A stretch of DNA of 26,860 nucleotides, from contig JAUSMR010000089.1 of NCBI GenBank assembly GCA_030645955.1, positions 1-26,860 on the forward strand, in the 5' to 3' direction. Position numbers and translations under genes: made by a program. The number at the start of each line of letters is the position of its first letter. The stretch's first letter is position 1. This document shows positions 7,968 through 15,825 of the stretch, piece after piece. This DNA comes from Gallionella sp. (lineage in GTDB: Bacteria > Pseudomonadota > Gammaproteobacteria > Burkholderiales > Gallionellaceae). Under the pieces are notes generated by a model. That model made no database searches and was not told the origin of the DNA. It saw only the letters and a list, made by a program, of their open reading frames with translations.

Positions 7968-7993
7968 TTTATCTTAGCTAGTTCCAGTTCAAT
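7966..7993 (-). promoter_or_regulatory. Candidate sigma-70 promoter of the export cluster
   Basis: On the minus strand, TTGAAC (7987-7992) is followed 15 bp later by TAAAAT (7966-7971). Shifting the -35 by one base gives a 16-bp spacer. It lies directly upstream of the first frame of the cluster and downstream of the tRNA terminator, where a promoter is expected. The short spacer makes it a moderate candidate only. Confidence 0.35.
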
Positions 7994-8105
7994 CTCAGTC
8001 AGCGAGCGAGGAGGCCTTGAATCTGATCACCGATGAGAGCAACCGGACTAACGCCAGCCTGGAGATGTTGTTCAGGGAAAAAGCAGAGTCCCTTCAAAGC
8101 TCCTT

Positions 8106-8142
8106 CAAAAGAAAATGGGTTAGACCATTTCTGACCTAACCC
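8106..8142 (-). terminator. Rho-independent terminator after tRNA-Arg
   Basis: On the minus strand a 7-bp stem GGGTTAG/CTAACCC (arms 8136-8142 and 8117-8123) is followed by ATTTTCTTTT. It lies 10 bases downstream of the tRNA-Arg 3' end and separates the lysC/tRNA transcript from the export cluster. Confidence 0.6.
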
Positions 8143-8152
8143 GTTGAATTTA

Positions 8153-8229
8153 TGGTGCGCCCGGAGCGATTCGAACGCCCGACCCCTTGGTTCGTAGCCA
8201 AGTACTCTATCCATCTGAGCTACGGGCGC
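8153..8229 (-). tRNA. tRNA-Arg (anticodon ACG)
   Basis: A 77-base cloverleaf on the minus strand. The acceptor arm is GCGCCCG paired with CGGGCGC, the D-loop is AGCTCAGATGGATAGAGT, the anticodon loop CTACGAA gives ACG, and the T-loop is GTTCGAATC. The 3' CCA is encoded (8153-8155). It lies 41 bases downstream of tRNA-Ser in the same direction and is followed by a terminator. The ACG anticodon is normally edited to ICG and reads CGU/CGC/CGA. Confidence 0.97.
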
Positions 8230-8270
8230 GAGTAACTGTTTTGACTTTGTGTAACGTTTAATTAGAACCT

Positions 8271-8364
8271 TGGCGGAGAGGGAGGGATTCGAACCCTCGA
8301 TACAAGTTTAAGCTCGTATGCGCCCTTAGCAGGGGCGTGCCTTCGACCTCTCGGCCACCTCTCC
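8271..8364 (-). tRNA. tRNA-Ser (anticodon GCT)
   Basis: A 94-base class II tRNA on the minus strand with a long variable arm. The acceptor arm is GGAGAGG paired with CCTCTCC, the anticodon loop CTGCTAA gives GCT (reads AGC/AGU), the T-loop is GTTCGAATC and CCA is encoded (8271-8273). It sits 44 bp after lysC and before tRNA-Arg, so the three may share a transcript. Confidence 0.97.
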
Positions 8365-8408
8365 GAAGGCCGCGCATCATAATGTAGTCGACCCGAAAGG
8401 TCAAACGA

Positions 8409-9641
8409 TTATGCGTCTTCCTGATCGAGATCGAACGCCTTGTGCAACACCCGCACGGCCAGTTCCAGATATTTCTCGTCGATGACTACGGAAATCTTGA
8501 TTTCGGAGGTGGAGATCATCTGGATATTGATACCCTCTTCCGCCAGGGTGCGGAACATCTTGCTGGCGATACCGACGTGCGAGCGCATCCCGACGCCGAC
8601 CACCGAAACCTTGGCGGCCTTATTGTCGCCAACCACATCGCGTGCGCCGATATGCGGTTGCACCTTGCTCTTCAGAATATCCATCGCCTTGGCAAATTCA
8701 TTGCGATGGACGGTAAAGGAGAAGTCGGTTGAGCCATCCACGCCGACATTTTGAATGATCATGTCCACGTCAATGTTGGCATCGCTGACCGGCCCTAAAA
8801 TTTGATAGGCAATGCCGGGCTTGTCGGGCACGCCCAGCACGGTGATCTTGGCTTCATCGCGGTTGAATGCGATCCCGGAAATAATGGCTTGTTCCATTTT
8901 GTCGTTATCCTCAAAAGTAATCAGTGTGCCTTCGCCATCTTCTTCAAAGCTGGACAGCACGCGCAGCTTAACCTTGTATTTTCCGGCGAATTCCACCGAG
9001 CGAATTTGCAATACCTTGGAGCCGAGACTGGCCATTTCCAGCATTTCCTCGAAGGTAATGCTTTTCAGGCGGCGCGCTTCGGGCACCACGCGCGGGTCGG
9101 TGGTGTATACGCCGTCCACATCGGTATATATCTGGCATTCGTCGGCGCGCAGCGCCGCTGCAATCGCCACGCCGGTGGTATCGGAACCGCCGCGCCCCAG
9201 CGTGGTGATGTTGCCATCTTCGTCCATGCCCTGAAATCCGGCCACGACTACCACACAGTCGTTGGCCAGATCGGTGCGGATGTTTTGCTCGTCGATACTG
9301 ACGATGCGTGCCTTGGTGAAGGCGCTATCGGTAAGAATCCTGACCTGCCCGCCGGTGTAGCTCTTCGCGTTCAGCCCGATATCCTTGAGCGCCATCGCCA
9401 GCAAGCCGATGGTAACCTGCTCGCCGGTGGAGATGACCACATCCAACTCGCGCGGATCGGGGTGCTTCTGGATTTCATGGGCCAGCGCGACGAGGCGGTT
9501 GGTTTCGCCGCTCATCGCGGAAACCACCACCACGACCTGATGCCCCTGTGCCTTGAATTTCGCAACGCGACGCGCCACGTTCTTGATGCGCTCCGGACTG
9601 CCTACTGATGTACCGCCGTACTTCTGAACTATCAATGCCAC
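8409..9641 (-). CDS. lysC: Aspartate kinase
   Basis: A 410-aa aspartokinase that phosphorylates L-aspartate, the first step toward lysine, diaminopimelate, threonine and methionine. The N-terminal kinase domain shows VQKYGGTSVGS at residues 5-15, STGEQVTIGLLAMAL at about 70, GRGGSDTTGVAIAAAL at about 150-165 and YTDVDGVYTTDPR at about 172. Two ACT regulatory domains follow (about 265-340 and 345-405), as in single-polypeptide, lysine/threonine feedback-controlled enzymes of this length. Together with dapB at 22286-23092 it belongs to the diaminopimelate route, but the two genes are not linked. It reads away from recJ across a 214-bp intergenic region that carries repeats. Confidence 0.97.
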   Translation of the reverse strand: MALIVQKYGGTSVGSPERIKNVARRVAKFKAQGHQVVVVVSAMSGETNRLVALAHEIQKHPDPRELDVVISTGEQVTIGLLAMALKDIGLNAKSYTGGQVRILTDSAFTKARIVSIDEQNIRTDLANDCVVVVAGFQGMDEDGNITTLGRGGSDTTGVAIAAALRADECQIYTDVDGVYTTDPRVVPEARRLKSITFEEMLEMASLGSKVLQIRSVEFAGKYKVKLRVLSSFEEDGEGTLITFEDNDKMEQAIISGIAFNRDEAKITVLGVPDKPGIAYQILGPVSDANIDVDMIIQNVGVDGSTDFSFTVHRNEFAKAMDILKSKVQPHIGARDVVGDNKAAKVSVVGVGMRSHVGIASKMFRTLAEEGINIQMISTSEIKISVVIDEKYLELAVRVLHKAFDLDQEDA

Positions 9642-9738
9642 GATTTTTCTATGCCTGACTTAAAAAGTGAACGCGATTCTAGCGCAACTGACCAAAAAAA
9701 ACGAGGCGAGAAAAGCACTGTTAGCCCCAAGTAGTAGC

Positions 9739-9801
9739 GTAGGATGCGGTGAGGCACGAACCACATCGATCGCGAACGATGCGGTTATCACCGCATCCTA
9801 C
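9739..9801. repeat. 63-bp REP/MITE-like palindrome
   Basis: Perfect 14-bp inverted arms (GTAGGATGCGGTGA at 9739-9752 and its complement at 9788-9801) enclose a second inner inverted pair (AACCACATCG / CGATGCGGTT, one mismatch). The whole element can fold into a long hairpin. It lies between divergent lysC and recJ and contains no gene. Confidence 0.85.
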
Positions 9802-9813
9802 CGGACTTGATTG

Positions 9814-9848
9814 GCTACCCGCTACAAGCTACCCGCTACCCGCTATAC
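9814..9848 (+). repeat. Tandem 7-bp repeat upstream of recJ
   Basis: Five consecutive 7-mers of the form GCTACCC (two of them degenerate: GCTACAA, GCTATAC) end 7 bases before the recJ ATG. They occupy the place where a ribosome site and promoter would be expected. No good Shine-Dalgarno sequence is seen there. Confidence 0.75.
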
Positions 9849-9855
9849 TATCACC

Positions 9856-11592
9856 ATGCCAGAAATCACTCCGCGCAGCATTCCCGCTTCAGCCGTGCAG
9901 CACTTGCTCGATAACGGTTATGCGTCAGCCTTGGCAAGGATTTTTGCGGCGCGCGGTATCACCGACAGCAAGCAACTGGACACTTCGCTTACCGGGCTGT
10001 TGCCGTTCGACAGCCTGAAAAATGCGCGGGAAATGGCGCGTTTGCTGGCCGACGCAATCGCCGCAAGGAAAAAACTCCTGGTCATCGCCGACTACGATGC
10101 CGATGGCGCGACCGCCTGCGCGGTGGCTGTGCGCGGGTTGCGTTGCTTCGGCGCGCAAGTCGATTTCATCGTGCCGAACCGCTTTGAATACGGCTATGGA
10201 CTGACGCCAGAAATCGTGCAACTCGCCGCAGAGCGTAAACCGGATATCTTGCTGACGGTGGATAACGGCATCGCCAGCGTCGATGGCGTTGCCGAAGCCA
10301 ATCGCCTCGGTATGCAGGTATTCATCACCGACCATCACCTGCCAGGCGATACGTTGCCGGATGCGGCCTGCATCGTCAATCCCAACCAGCCCGGCTGCAT
10401 ATTTCCCAGCAAGCATCTGGCCGGCGTCGGCGTAATGTTTTACGTACTGCTGGCGTTGCGTGCCGAATTACGCGCACGGGATGCATTCGCCGATCAACCC
10501 GAACCCAAGCTCGCCGAACTGCTCGACCTGGTCGCACTGGGCACAGTCGCCGATGTGGTGAAGCTGGATCAGAACAACCGCATTCTTGTTCAGCAAGGCC
10601 TGCAACGCATACGCGCCGGGCGCGCCTGCGCGGGCATCAACGCGCTGATGCAAGTGGCGGGAAAAAACCCGGCCGCTTCGCCCTTCGCTACCTCAGGAGG
10701 CTCAGGACAGGCGCGTATATCGAGCCAGGATTTGGGCTTCACCGTCGGGCCACGCCTGAATGCGGCAGGCAGGCTGGACGACATGAGCCTGGGCATCGAG
10801 TGCCTGCTGACCGACGACGCCGCAACCGCGCTACGGATCGCCGCAAAACTGGACGCCCTCAACCGCGAGCGGCGCAGCATCGAAGCGGGCATGCAGGACA
10901 GCGCGCTGGCGGCGCTGGAGCAAATCGACGCTAGCGATAACTTCAGTCTCACGCTGTTCGACGATACCTGGCACCAAGGTGTGATCGGCATCCTCGCCTC
11001 GCGCCTCAAGGATAAATTTCATCGCCCAACCATCGCTTTTGCCCGCTCTTTGAACGGCGAAATAAAAGGTTCTGGACGTTCTATCGCAGGGCTGCATTTA
11101 CGCGACGCGCTGGATATTGTCAGCAAACGCCATCCGGCGCTGATCAAAAAATTCGGCGGTCATGCGGCTGCGGCGGGGCTCAGCATCGCCGAAGCGGACT
11201 TTGAAAATTTTGTTTCTGCCTTCGAACAAGTTTGCGGCGAACTGCTCAGCGCAAACGACCTGGCGCAACGCATCGAAACCGACGGCGCGCTGGAGCATGC
11301 CGGGATGAATCTGGACATGGCGCACTTGCTGGATGAACAAGTGTGGGGCCAGGGCTTCCCTGCCCCGCAGTTCAATGATAACTTCGTCGTACAAAACCAG
11401 CGTGTGGTCGGCGAAAAGCATCTCAAGTTGCGCCTTAACGCGAAAGGCAAGATCATCGAGGCGATACTGTTCGGGCACAACGAACCGCTGCCCGAACAAA
11501 TACATGCCGTGTACAGTCTGAGCGTCAATGAATACAATGGCACGCAGAGTTTGCAGCTCATCATTCGGCATTGGCGGGGGAGAGAGGATTGA
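9856..11592 (+). CDS. recJ: Single-strand-specific 5'-3' exonuclease RecJ
   Basis: A 578-aa DHH-family exonuclease of recombination and mismatch repair. Motifs: VIADYDADGATA at about residues 76-87, LLTVDNGIASVDG at about 131, FITDHHLPGDTL (DHH) at about 156, LVALGTVADVV at about 226, VGPRLNAAGRLDDM at about 296, and the DHHA1 motif FGGHAAAAGLSI near 434. The ATG at 9856 is preferred over the in-frame ATG at 9811, because the extra residues would be encoded by the tandem 7-bp repeat. An insertion of about 12 residues (SPFATSGGSGQA), encoded by a 34-bp dispersed repeat, lies just before the GPRLNAAGRL motif where other RecJ proteins have a shorter linker. The enzyme is otherwise complete. Confidence 0.96.
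   Translation: MPEITPRSIPASAVQHLLDNGYASALARIFAARGITDSKQLDTSLTGLLPFDSLKNAREMARLLADAIAARKKLLVIADYDADGATACAVAVRGLRCFGAQVDFIVPNRFEYGYGLTPEIVQLAAERKPDILLTVDNGIASVDGVAEANRLGMQVFITDHHLPGDTLPDAACIVNPNQPGCIFPSKHLAGVGVMFYVLLALRAELRARDAFADQPEPKLAELLDLVALGTVADVVKLDQNNRILVQQGLQRIRAGRACAGINALMQVAGKNPAASPFATSGGSGQARISSQDLGFTVGPRLNAAGRLDDMSLGIECLLTDDAATALRIAAKLDALNRERRSIEAGMQDSALAALEQIDASDNFSLTLFDDTWHQGVIGILASRLKDKFHRPTIAFARSLNGEIKGSGRSIAGLHLRDALDIVSKRHPALIKKFGGHAAAAGLSIAEADFENFVSAFEQVCGELLSANDLAQRIETDGALEHAGMNLDMAHLLDEQVWGQGFPAPQFNDNFVVQNQRVVGEKHLKLRLNAKGKIIEAILFGHNEPLPEQIHAVYSLSVNEYNGTQSLQLIIRHWRGRED
10678..10711 (+). repeat. 34-bp dispersed repeat inside recJ (copy 1)
   Basis: Identical over 34 bp to 11962-11995. 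It begins TCGCCCTTCGCTACC and ends GCTCAGGACAGG. Here it is read as SPFATSGGSGQ without breaking the frame and falls in a linker between conserved RecJ motifs. Confidence 0.85.
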
Positions 11593-11661
11593 GGAGCGAG
11601 GATTGAGGATTGAGGAAAACCCACTGCCCTGCTTTTAACTCAATCCCCAATCCTCGATCCT
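11592..11661. repeat. Long imperfect inverted repeat between recJ and the MgtC-family gene
   Basis: Arms 11597-11614 and 11639-11656 pair over 18 bp with one mismatch, and pairing continues outward to the ends after one mismatch. The loop is 24 bases. The left arm is built from repeated GAGGATTGAG units and begins at the last base of the recJ stop. It could act as an RNA hairpin between the two genes, but no T-run marks it as a terminator. Confidence 0.7.
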
Positions 11662-11692
11662 GCTTCACCGCATCGCACAAAAAGGTAAAGAG

Positions 11693-12997
11693 ATGGAAAC
11701 CGTTTTTTTGCAAGGCAACAACCTTGAATCTCTGCCGCAATTCCTCACCAGCCTCGCCATCGGCCTGCTGATCGGGCTGGAACGCGAGCGCAACCCGTCG
11801 GCCAAGGCCGGGTTGCGCACTTTCGCGCTGGTCGCCTTGTTCGGCACTATGTCTGCCCTGCTCTCCACGAAACTCGGCTCGCCCTGGCTGCTGATCGCCG
11901 GCCTGCTTGCCGTGGCCGGCACGATCATCGCCGCCTACCTCAACAAACCCAGTGAACCACCTCGCCCTTCGCTACCTCAGGAGGCTCAGGACAGGGAAAA
12001 CGATCCCGGCACCACTACCGTCATCGCCTTGCTGCTATGTTACGGGCTGGGCGCGATGATCTGGTATGGCCTCGCCAAACTGACCGTAATGCTGGCGATA
12101 GGCGTTACCGCCCTGCTCTATTTCAAGCCCGAACTGCGCGGAATATCACAGCGGCTCACGCGCCGCGACCTGGTCGCCGTGCTGCAATTTTCCGTGCTGA
12201 CTTTTATCGTATTGCCGATTCTGCCGGATCAGAATTACGGCCCCTACGACGCCTTCAATCCGCATCAGGCCTGGCTGATGGTGGTGCTGATCTCCGGCCT
12301 CAGCCTGGCCGGCTACGCCGCGCTGCACGTAGTGGGAACCCGCTATGGCGCGCCGCTGCTGGGTTTCTTCGGCGGCCTCGTTTCCAGCACCGCAACCACG
12401 ATGATTTATGCGAAACACGGCAAGAGCAACCAGGCCATGCTGAACCTTGCCGCATCGGTAATCGTAATTGCCAGTATGGTGGTATTGCTGCGCCTGCTGG
12501 TGGTCAGCGCCGTGGTCGCCTATGGTGCGCTGCCCAGCCTGCTGCCGGTACTGGCAGGCGGCCTGGTGTTTGGTTTGATGGTCGCTTTGTACAACTGGCG
12601 CAACAAGATGAGCGAGTCAACCGAACTCTACATCCCGGAAACCTCCAACCCGGCCGAACTGCATACCGCGATTGGTTTTGGCCTGCTGTATGTCATCGTG
12701 CTGCTGGGTGCGGCATGGATGGAGGATATCGCCGGCAGCCAGGGCTTGTATGTCGTGGCATTGGCATCGGGACTGACTGATGTGGATGCGATCACCCTGT
12801 CCAGCCTGCGCCTGTTCAATCTCGGCCAATTGAGCGAACAGCAAACTGTCACGGCGATTACGCTCGCCTTCCTTGCCAATCTCGCGTTCAAGTTTGGCAT
12901 GGTCATTTTCATCGGCGGTTGGACACTCGCCAGGCAGGTCGCCATCGGCTTCGGCGCAATCGCCTGCGGGGTATTGCTGGGACTGCTTGCGCTATAA
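11693..12997 (+). CDS. MgtC/SapB-type membrane protein with DUF4010 domain
   Basis: A 434-aa polytopic inner-membrane protein. The N-terminal part has the MgtC/SapB signature (LAIGLLIGLERERNPSAKAG, residues 21-40), followed by several hydrophobic spans. The C-terminal half matches DUF4010, with more spans and the conserved stretch ALASGLTDVDAITLSS near 356. AAAGAG upstream of the ATG is a fair ribosome site. Function is not established for this long form; MgtC relatives are linked to magnesium limitation and virulence, but transport has not been shown in general. A hydrophilic linker at about 86-103 includes RPSLPQEAQDR, encoded by the same 34-bp repeat found in recJ. It lies 100 bp after recJ on the same strand. 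Confidence 0.88.
   Translation: METVFLQGNNLESLPQFLTSLAIGLLIGLERERNPSAKAGLRTFALVALFGTMSALLSTKLGSPWLLIAGLLAVAGTIIAAYLNKPSEPPRPSLPQEAQDRENDPGTTTVIALLLCYGLGAMIWYGLAKLTVMLAIGVTALLYFKPELRGISQRLTRRDLVAVLQFSVLTFIVLPILPDQNYGPYDAFNPHQAWLMVVLISGLSLAGYAALHVVGTRYGAPLLGFFGGLVSSTATTMIYAKHGKSNQAMLNLAASVIVIASMVVLLRLLVVSAVVAYGALPSLLPVLAGGLVFGLMVALYNWRNKMSESTELYIPETSNPAELHTAIGFGLLYVIVLLGAAWMEDIAGSQGLYVVALASGLTDVDAITLSSLRLFNLGQLSEQQTVTAITLAFLANLAFKFGMVIFIGGWTLARQVAIGFGAIACGVLLGLLAL
11962..11995 (+). repeat. 34-bp dispersed repeat inside the MgtC-family gene (copy 2)
   Basis: 34 of 34 bases are identical to 10678-10711 in recJ. Here it is read in a different frame as RPSLPQEAQDR, in a hydrophilic linker between membrane segments, and the gene stays open. 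Confidence 0.85.
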
Positions 12998-13094
12998 CTC
13001 AAGAGAGCCTCAGGGAATTGCATGCTCACGCCTTGCCGCGCGAATGCGGGGCTTACTTGGCTCAGCACGAACGGCCTTAAGGAATTCGACTCCG

Positions 13095-13124
13095 GTACTG
13101 GCGCCTGTCGTACTGGCGCCTGTC
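13095..13124 (+). repeat. Tandem duplication of a 15-bp unit
   Basis: Two perfect copies of GTACTGGCGCCTGTC lie back to back, about 28 bp upstream of the -35 box of the LexA/UmuD-like cassette. A replication-slippage origin is likely. No function is visible. Confidence 0.85.
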
Positions 13125-13151
13125 TGCTCCTTACGGCAAAAATTATTCCGG

Positions 13152-13199
13152 TTGACAAAAGAACGTTCGTTCTTTACAGTTCACAGCACGTTCGTTCTG
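13152..13199 (+). promoter_or_regulatory. Promoter with two LexA-like operators for the umuDC cassette
   Basis: TTGACA (13152-13157), a 17-bp spacer and TACAGT (13175-13180) make a strong sigma-70 promoter. Operator 1 (13159-13174) is a palindrome AAGAACG-TT-CGTTCTT filling the spacer. Operator 2 (13184-13199) is CAGCACG-TT-CGTTCTG, with one arm mismatch, and covers the expected start site. Their centres are 25 bp apart. Inferred: the regulator encoded next binds both sites and represses its own cassette until DNA damage triggers its self-cleavage. The sites differ from the usual CTGT-N8-ACAG box of gamma- and betaproteobacterial LexA. Confidence 0.8.
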
Positions 13200-13212
13200 T
13201 ATCAATCTTGCC

Positions 13213-13824
13213 ATGACTGACCAAAATTCTCCCCCCGGCTTCAATTCCAAAGACGCCGAGTATCTTGCCAAACTGCAGGACTATTACGCCGACTGGAAAA
13301 GCATTCCCTCTTACGCCAAGCTATGCGAGGTGTTCGGCATTGCTTCCAAGTCCTGGGTCAAAGCCATTCTGACCCGCTTGAGCGAGGCTGGCTTCATCGA
13401 GCGCACCCCGGACGGGGTTTGGGTGCCGGCCCGCCAATTTTACGCCCGCCCACTGGCGGAGTCTTCAGTCCAGGCAGGAATGCCGGTTTCCGTAACCGCC
13501 ACCCAGGGCGAATTCTTCCTCATCGATGAGATGCTGGTCGATACGCCGTCCAAAACCACACTGATCCCGGTCAGGGGCGATTCGATGATCGATGCGGGTA
13601 TCCATGATGGTGATGTCGCCGTGGTGGAAAAGCGCAACCTTGCCAATGTGGGCGATATCGTGGTGGCCATCGTGGACAACGAGTTCACGCTGAAGACCCT
13701 GGATAAAGAGCACGGTCATTTCATCCTGCGGCCCGCCAATCAGGCCTACCCGGTTATCCGTCCGCAAAGCACGCTGGAGATCTTCGGCGTGCTGATCGGC
13801 CTGGTCCGCAAGTACCGGAAGTAG
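13213..13824 (+). CDS. LexA/UmuD-like self-cleaving SOS regulator
   Basis: A 203-aa S24/LexA-type repressor. Residues about 12-75 form a LexA-like winged helix-turn-helix (IPSYAKLCEVFGIASKSWVK). The cleavage site is Ala88-Gly89 (SVQAGMP), with catalytic Ser124 (RGDSMIDAG) and Lys161 (FTLKTLD). Spacing from the cleavage Ala to Ser and Lys is 36 and 73 residues, as in UmuD (24, 60, 97), against 35 and 72 in E. coli LexA. It therefore looks like a UmuD-type protease domain on a DNA-binding head, comparable in design to UmuDAb of Acinetobacter. It is the first gene of a cassette with umuD (5 bp on) and umuC, behind a promoter with two palindromes it probably binds. Whether the genome also has an ordinary LexA is not visible here. 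No clear ribosome site precedes the ATG. Confidence 0.88.
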   Translation: MTDQNSPPGFNSKDAEYLAKLQDYYADWKSIPSYAKLCEVFGIASKSWVKAILTRLSEAGFIERTPDGVWVPARQFYARPLAESSVQAGMPVSVTATQGEFFLIDEMLVDTPSKTTLIPVRGDSMIDAGIHDGDVAVVEKRNLANVGDIVVAIVDNEFTLKTLDKEHGHFILRPANQAYPVIRPQSTLEIFGVLIGLVRKYRK

Positions 13825-13829
13825 CCGGG

Positions 13830-14312
13830 ATGCAAACCGCCATTCATCCCGGATGTGCAGGCCGGCAAGTGCCGCGTGCCGCGCACGGCCTGCTGTCGCT
13901 GACCTATCCCAACAAGGAACTGTTTCACCGGCAGTGCGCCCTGCTGCGCGGCGCCGTACCTGCGGGTTTCCCCTCCCCTGCAGATGATTATGTGGAGCAG
14001 CGCATCAGCCTCGACGAGCATTTGGTCCGGCATCCCGAGAGCACTTTTTTCATGCGCGTGGCGGGTGAATCGATGCGCGGACTCGGGATTTTCGACGGCG
14101 ACCTGCTGGTGGTGGATCGCGCCCTGCCTGCCGCGCACGGCCGCGTGGTGATCGCGGTGCTGGATGGCGAATTCACCGTGAAGCAATTGCTGCACACGGC
14201 GGAGGGGCAGGTATTGCGCGCCGCACATCCTGATTATCCCGACCTGTATATCAAGCCGGAACAGGATTTTTCGGTCTGGGGGGTAGTGCGCTGGAACATC
14301 CACAAAATCTAA
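13830..14312 (+). CDS. umuD: UmuD, self-cleaving subunit of DNA polymerase V
   Basis: A 160-aa S24 peptidase. The core VPAGFPSPADDYVEQRISL matches UmuD closely. Cleavage is expected at Ala45-Gly46 (E. coli has Cys-Gly), with Ser81 (AGESMRGLG) and Lys118 (EFTVKQLL). The spacing of 36 and 73 residues is exactly as in E. coli UmuD. The N-terminus is about 20 residues longer than usual, so a start further downstream is possible. RecA filaments trigger cleavage, and the processed dimer joins UmuC to make the translesion polymerase. It begins 5 bp after the regulator gene; umuC follows after a 199-bp interval containing a MITE-like element. Confidence 0.93.
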   Translation: MQTAIHPGCAGRQVPRAAHGLLSLTYPNKELFHRQCALLRGAVPAGFPSPADDYVEQRISLDEHLVRHPESTFFMRVAGESMRGLGIFDGDLLVVDRALPAAHGRVVIAVLDGEFTVKQLLHTAEGQVLRAAHPDYPDLYIKPEQDFSVWGVVRWNIHKI

Positions 14313-14320
14313 TTCCAATG

Positions 14321-14456
14321 CTCGCGCGAAGGCGCAAAGAACGCCAGGAAAGAAAAGTCTCAATTGCGAAAGATTCTTTTCAATGCCCGCCTGACGGGTA
14401 CGCAAGGCAAATCCAGCTTTTCGATCTTCTTCGCGTTCTTTGCGCCTTCGCGCGAG
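14321..14456. mobile_element. 136-bp MITE-like element with perfect 24-bp terminal inverted repeats
   Basis: 14321-14344 and 14433-14456 are exact reverse complements over 24 bp (left arm begins CTCGCGCGAAGGCGCAAAG), separated by 88 bp with no coding capacity. It starts 8 bp after the umuD stop and ends 55 bp before the umuC ATG. No target-site duplication is obvious. A transcript would form a long hairpin between umuD and umuC. Confidence 0.8.
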
Positions 14457-14511
14457 GCTGATTTTTTATGGGAATTTTACCGCGCCAGATGACATGGGAT
14501 TGGAGCAATTC

Positions 14512-15798
14512 ATGCAACGCGCCATCGCGCTGATAGACTGCAACAACTTCTACGTCTCCTGTGAGCGGCTGTTTCAGCCAAAGCTGGAAGGCAAGCCGGT
14601 GGTGGTGCTCTCCAATAACGATGGCTGCGTGGTGTCGCGTTCGCAGGAAGCCAAAGACCTCGGTATCAAGATGGGTGCACCGTGGTTCCAGTTGAAAGAC
14701 CTTGCCAGACGTCACGGCATCATCGCCCTATCCTCCAACTACACGCTGTATGCCGACCTCTCCAACCGGGTGATGCGGCTGTTGTCGCAGTGGAGCCCCG
14801 ACCAGGAAATCTATTCGATCGATGAGTCCTTTCTGGACCTGACCGGCATGTCCGATCTGATCCGGTATGCGCAAACGATGCGCAGCACTATCAAGCAATG
14901 CGTGGGCATTCCAGTGTGTGTGGGCATCGCATCGAGCAAGACGCTGGCGAAGCTCGCCAACCATATCGCCAAGAAGCAGCAGCGCTATGACAGCGTGTGC
15001 GACTTCAATGCGATGTCAGCCCCGGAACTGGATGCGCTGCTCGCGCAAATCGAGGCCGGCGAGGTGTGGGGCGTGGGCAGGCGCAGCACCAGCCGCTTGC
15101 AGCAGATGGGCATCAACTCGGTGCTGGAGTTGAAACGGGCGCCCGCCAAGCGCATCCGCGCCGAGTTCGGCGTGGTGCTGGAGCGCACCGTCGCGGAGCT
15201 GAATGGCGAAGCCTGCCTGGAACTGGACGATGTCACCCCGCCCCGCCAGCAGATCATTTGCTCGCGTTCGTTCGGCGTGCCGGTTTCGCTGCTGCCGGAC
15301 CTGGAGCAGGCAGTCATCGCCTATACCTCCCGCGCCGCCGAGAAGCTGCGCAGCCAGCACTCTCTCGCGGGCGGCATCCAGGTTTATATCCGCACCAATC
15401 CGCACAAGGCCAATTCTCATAAGGAATGCGAACCGCAATACCAGCAAGCCAGGCTGCTGCCCCTGTTCGAGCACACCAATGACACGCGCCTGCTGTGCCG
15501 TGCCGCCCTGAGCGGGCTGCGGCACATCTACCGCAGCGGCTATGCCTATCAGAAAGCGGGCGTGATGCTCACCGAAATCATCCCCGCCGCCGCCAGGCCG
15601 CGCACGCTGTTCGACGATGTCGCGGCACAACAAAAATCCGCGTCGCTGATGGCCACTCTCGACCGGATCAACCGCCGCATGGGCAGCGGAACGGTGCAAC
15701 TGCTCGGCGAAGGAGTCAGGAAAAGCTGGTCGATGCGGCGCGGAAATATGTCGCAACGCTACACCACGGAATGGGACGAACTGGCGGTGGTGCGATGA
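14512..15798 (+). CDS. umuC: UmuC, catalytic subunit of DNA polymerase V
   Basis: A 428-aa Y-family translesion polymerase. Visible: [19 protein letters not shown] (metal-binding Asp9) at residues 5-23, [19 protein letters not shown] at about 31-49, the catalytic SIDESFLDL at about 103-111, and [19 protein letters not shown] at about 138. The helix-hairpin-helix and little-finger regions follow, and the C-terminus has the family-typical [15 protein letters not shown]. The ATG at 14512 was chosen because it has GGAG 7 bases upstream and gives the family N-terminus; the frame is open to 14440 but the extra residues come from the MITE-like element and its flank. It is co-oriented with umuD and the regulator, and probably under the same damage-induced promoter unless the intervening element stops transcription. 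Confidence 0.96.
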   Translation: MQRAIALIDCNNFYVSCERLFQPKLEGKPVVVLSNNDGCVVSRSQEAKDLGIKMGAPWFQLKDLARRHGIIALSSNYTLYADLSNRVMRLLSQWSPDQEIYSIDESFLDLTGMSDLIRYAQTMRSTIKQCVGIPVCVGIASSKTLAKLANHIAKKQQRYDSVCDFNAMSAPELDALLAQIEAGEVWGVGRRSTSRLQQMGINSVLELKRAPAKRIRAEFGVVLERTVAELNGEACLELDDVTPPRQQIICSRSFGVPVSLLPDLEQAVIAYTSRAAEKLRSQHSLAGGIQVYIRTNPHKANSHKECEPQYQQARLLPLFEHTNDTRLLCRAALSGLRHIYRSGYAYQKAGVMLTEIIPAAARPRTLFDDVAAQQKSASLMATLDRINRRMGSGTVQLLGEGVRKSWSMRRGNMSQRYTTEWDELAVVR

Positions 15799-15825
15799 AG
15801 CATTCGGATTGCCGGTACATTAGCC

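Noticed and set aside
7999..8214. 71-codon minus-strand frame
   Set aside because: Its N-terminal part is a translation of the tRNA-Arg gene (GYEPRGRAFESLRAHH is the typical artefact) and the rest is intergenic.
9811..9855. Upstream ATG for recJ at 9811
   Set aside because: The added residues are encoded by the tandem 7-bp repeat and do not fit the RecJ N-terminus.
12037..12780. 247-codon plus-strand frame
   Set aside because: Out-of-frame shadow of the MgtC-family gene with an Arg-rich composition.
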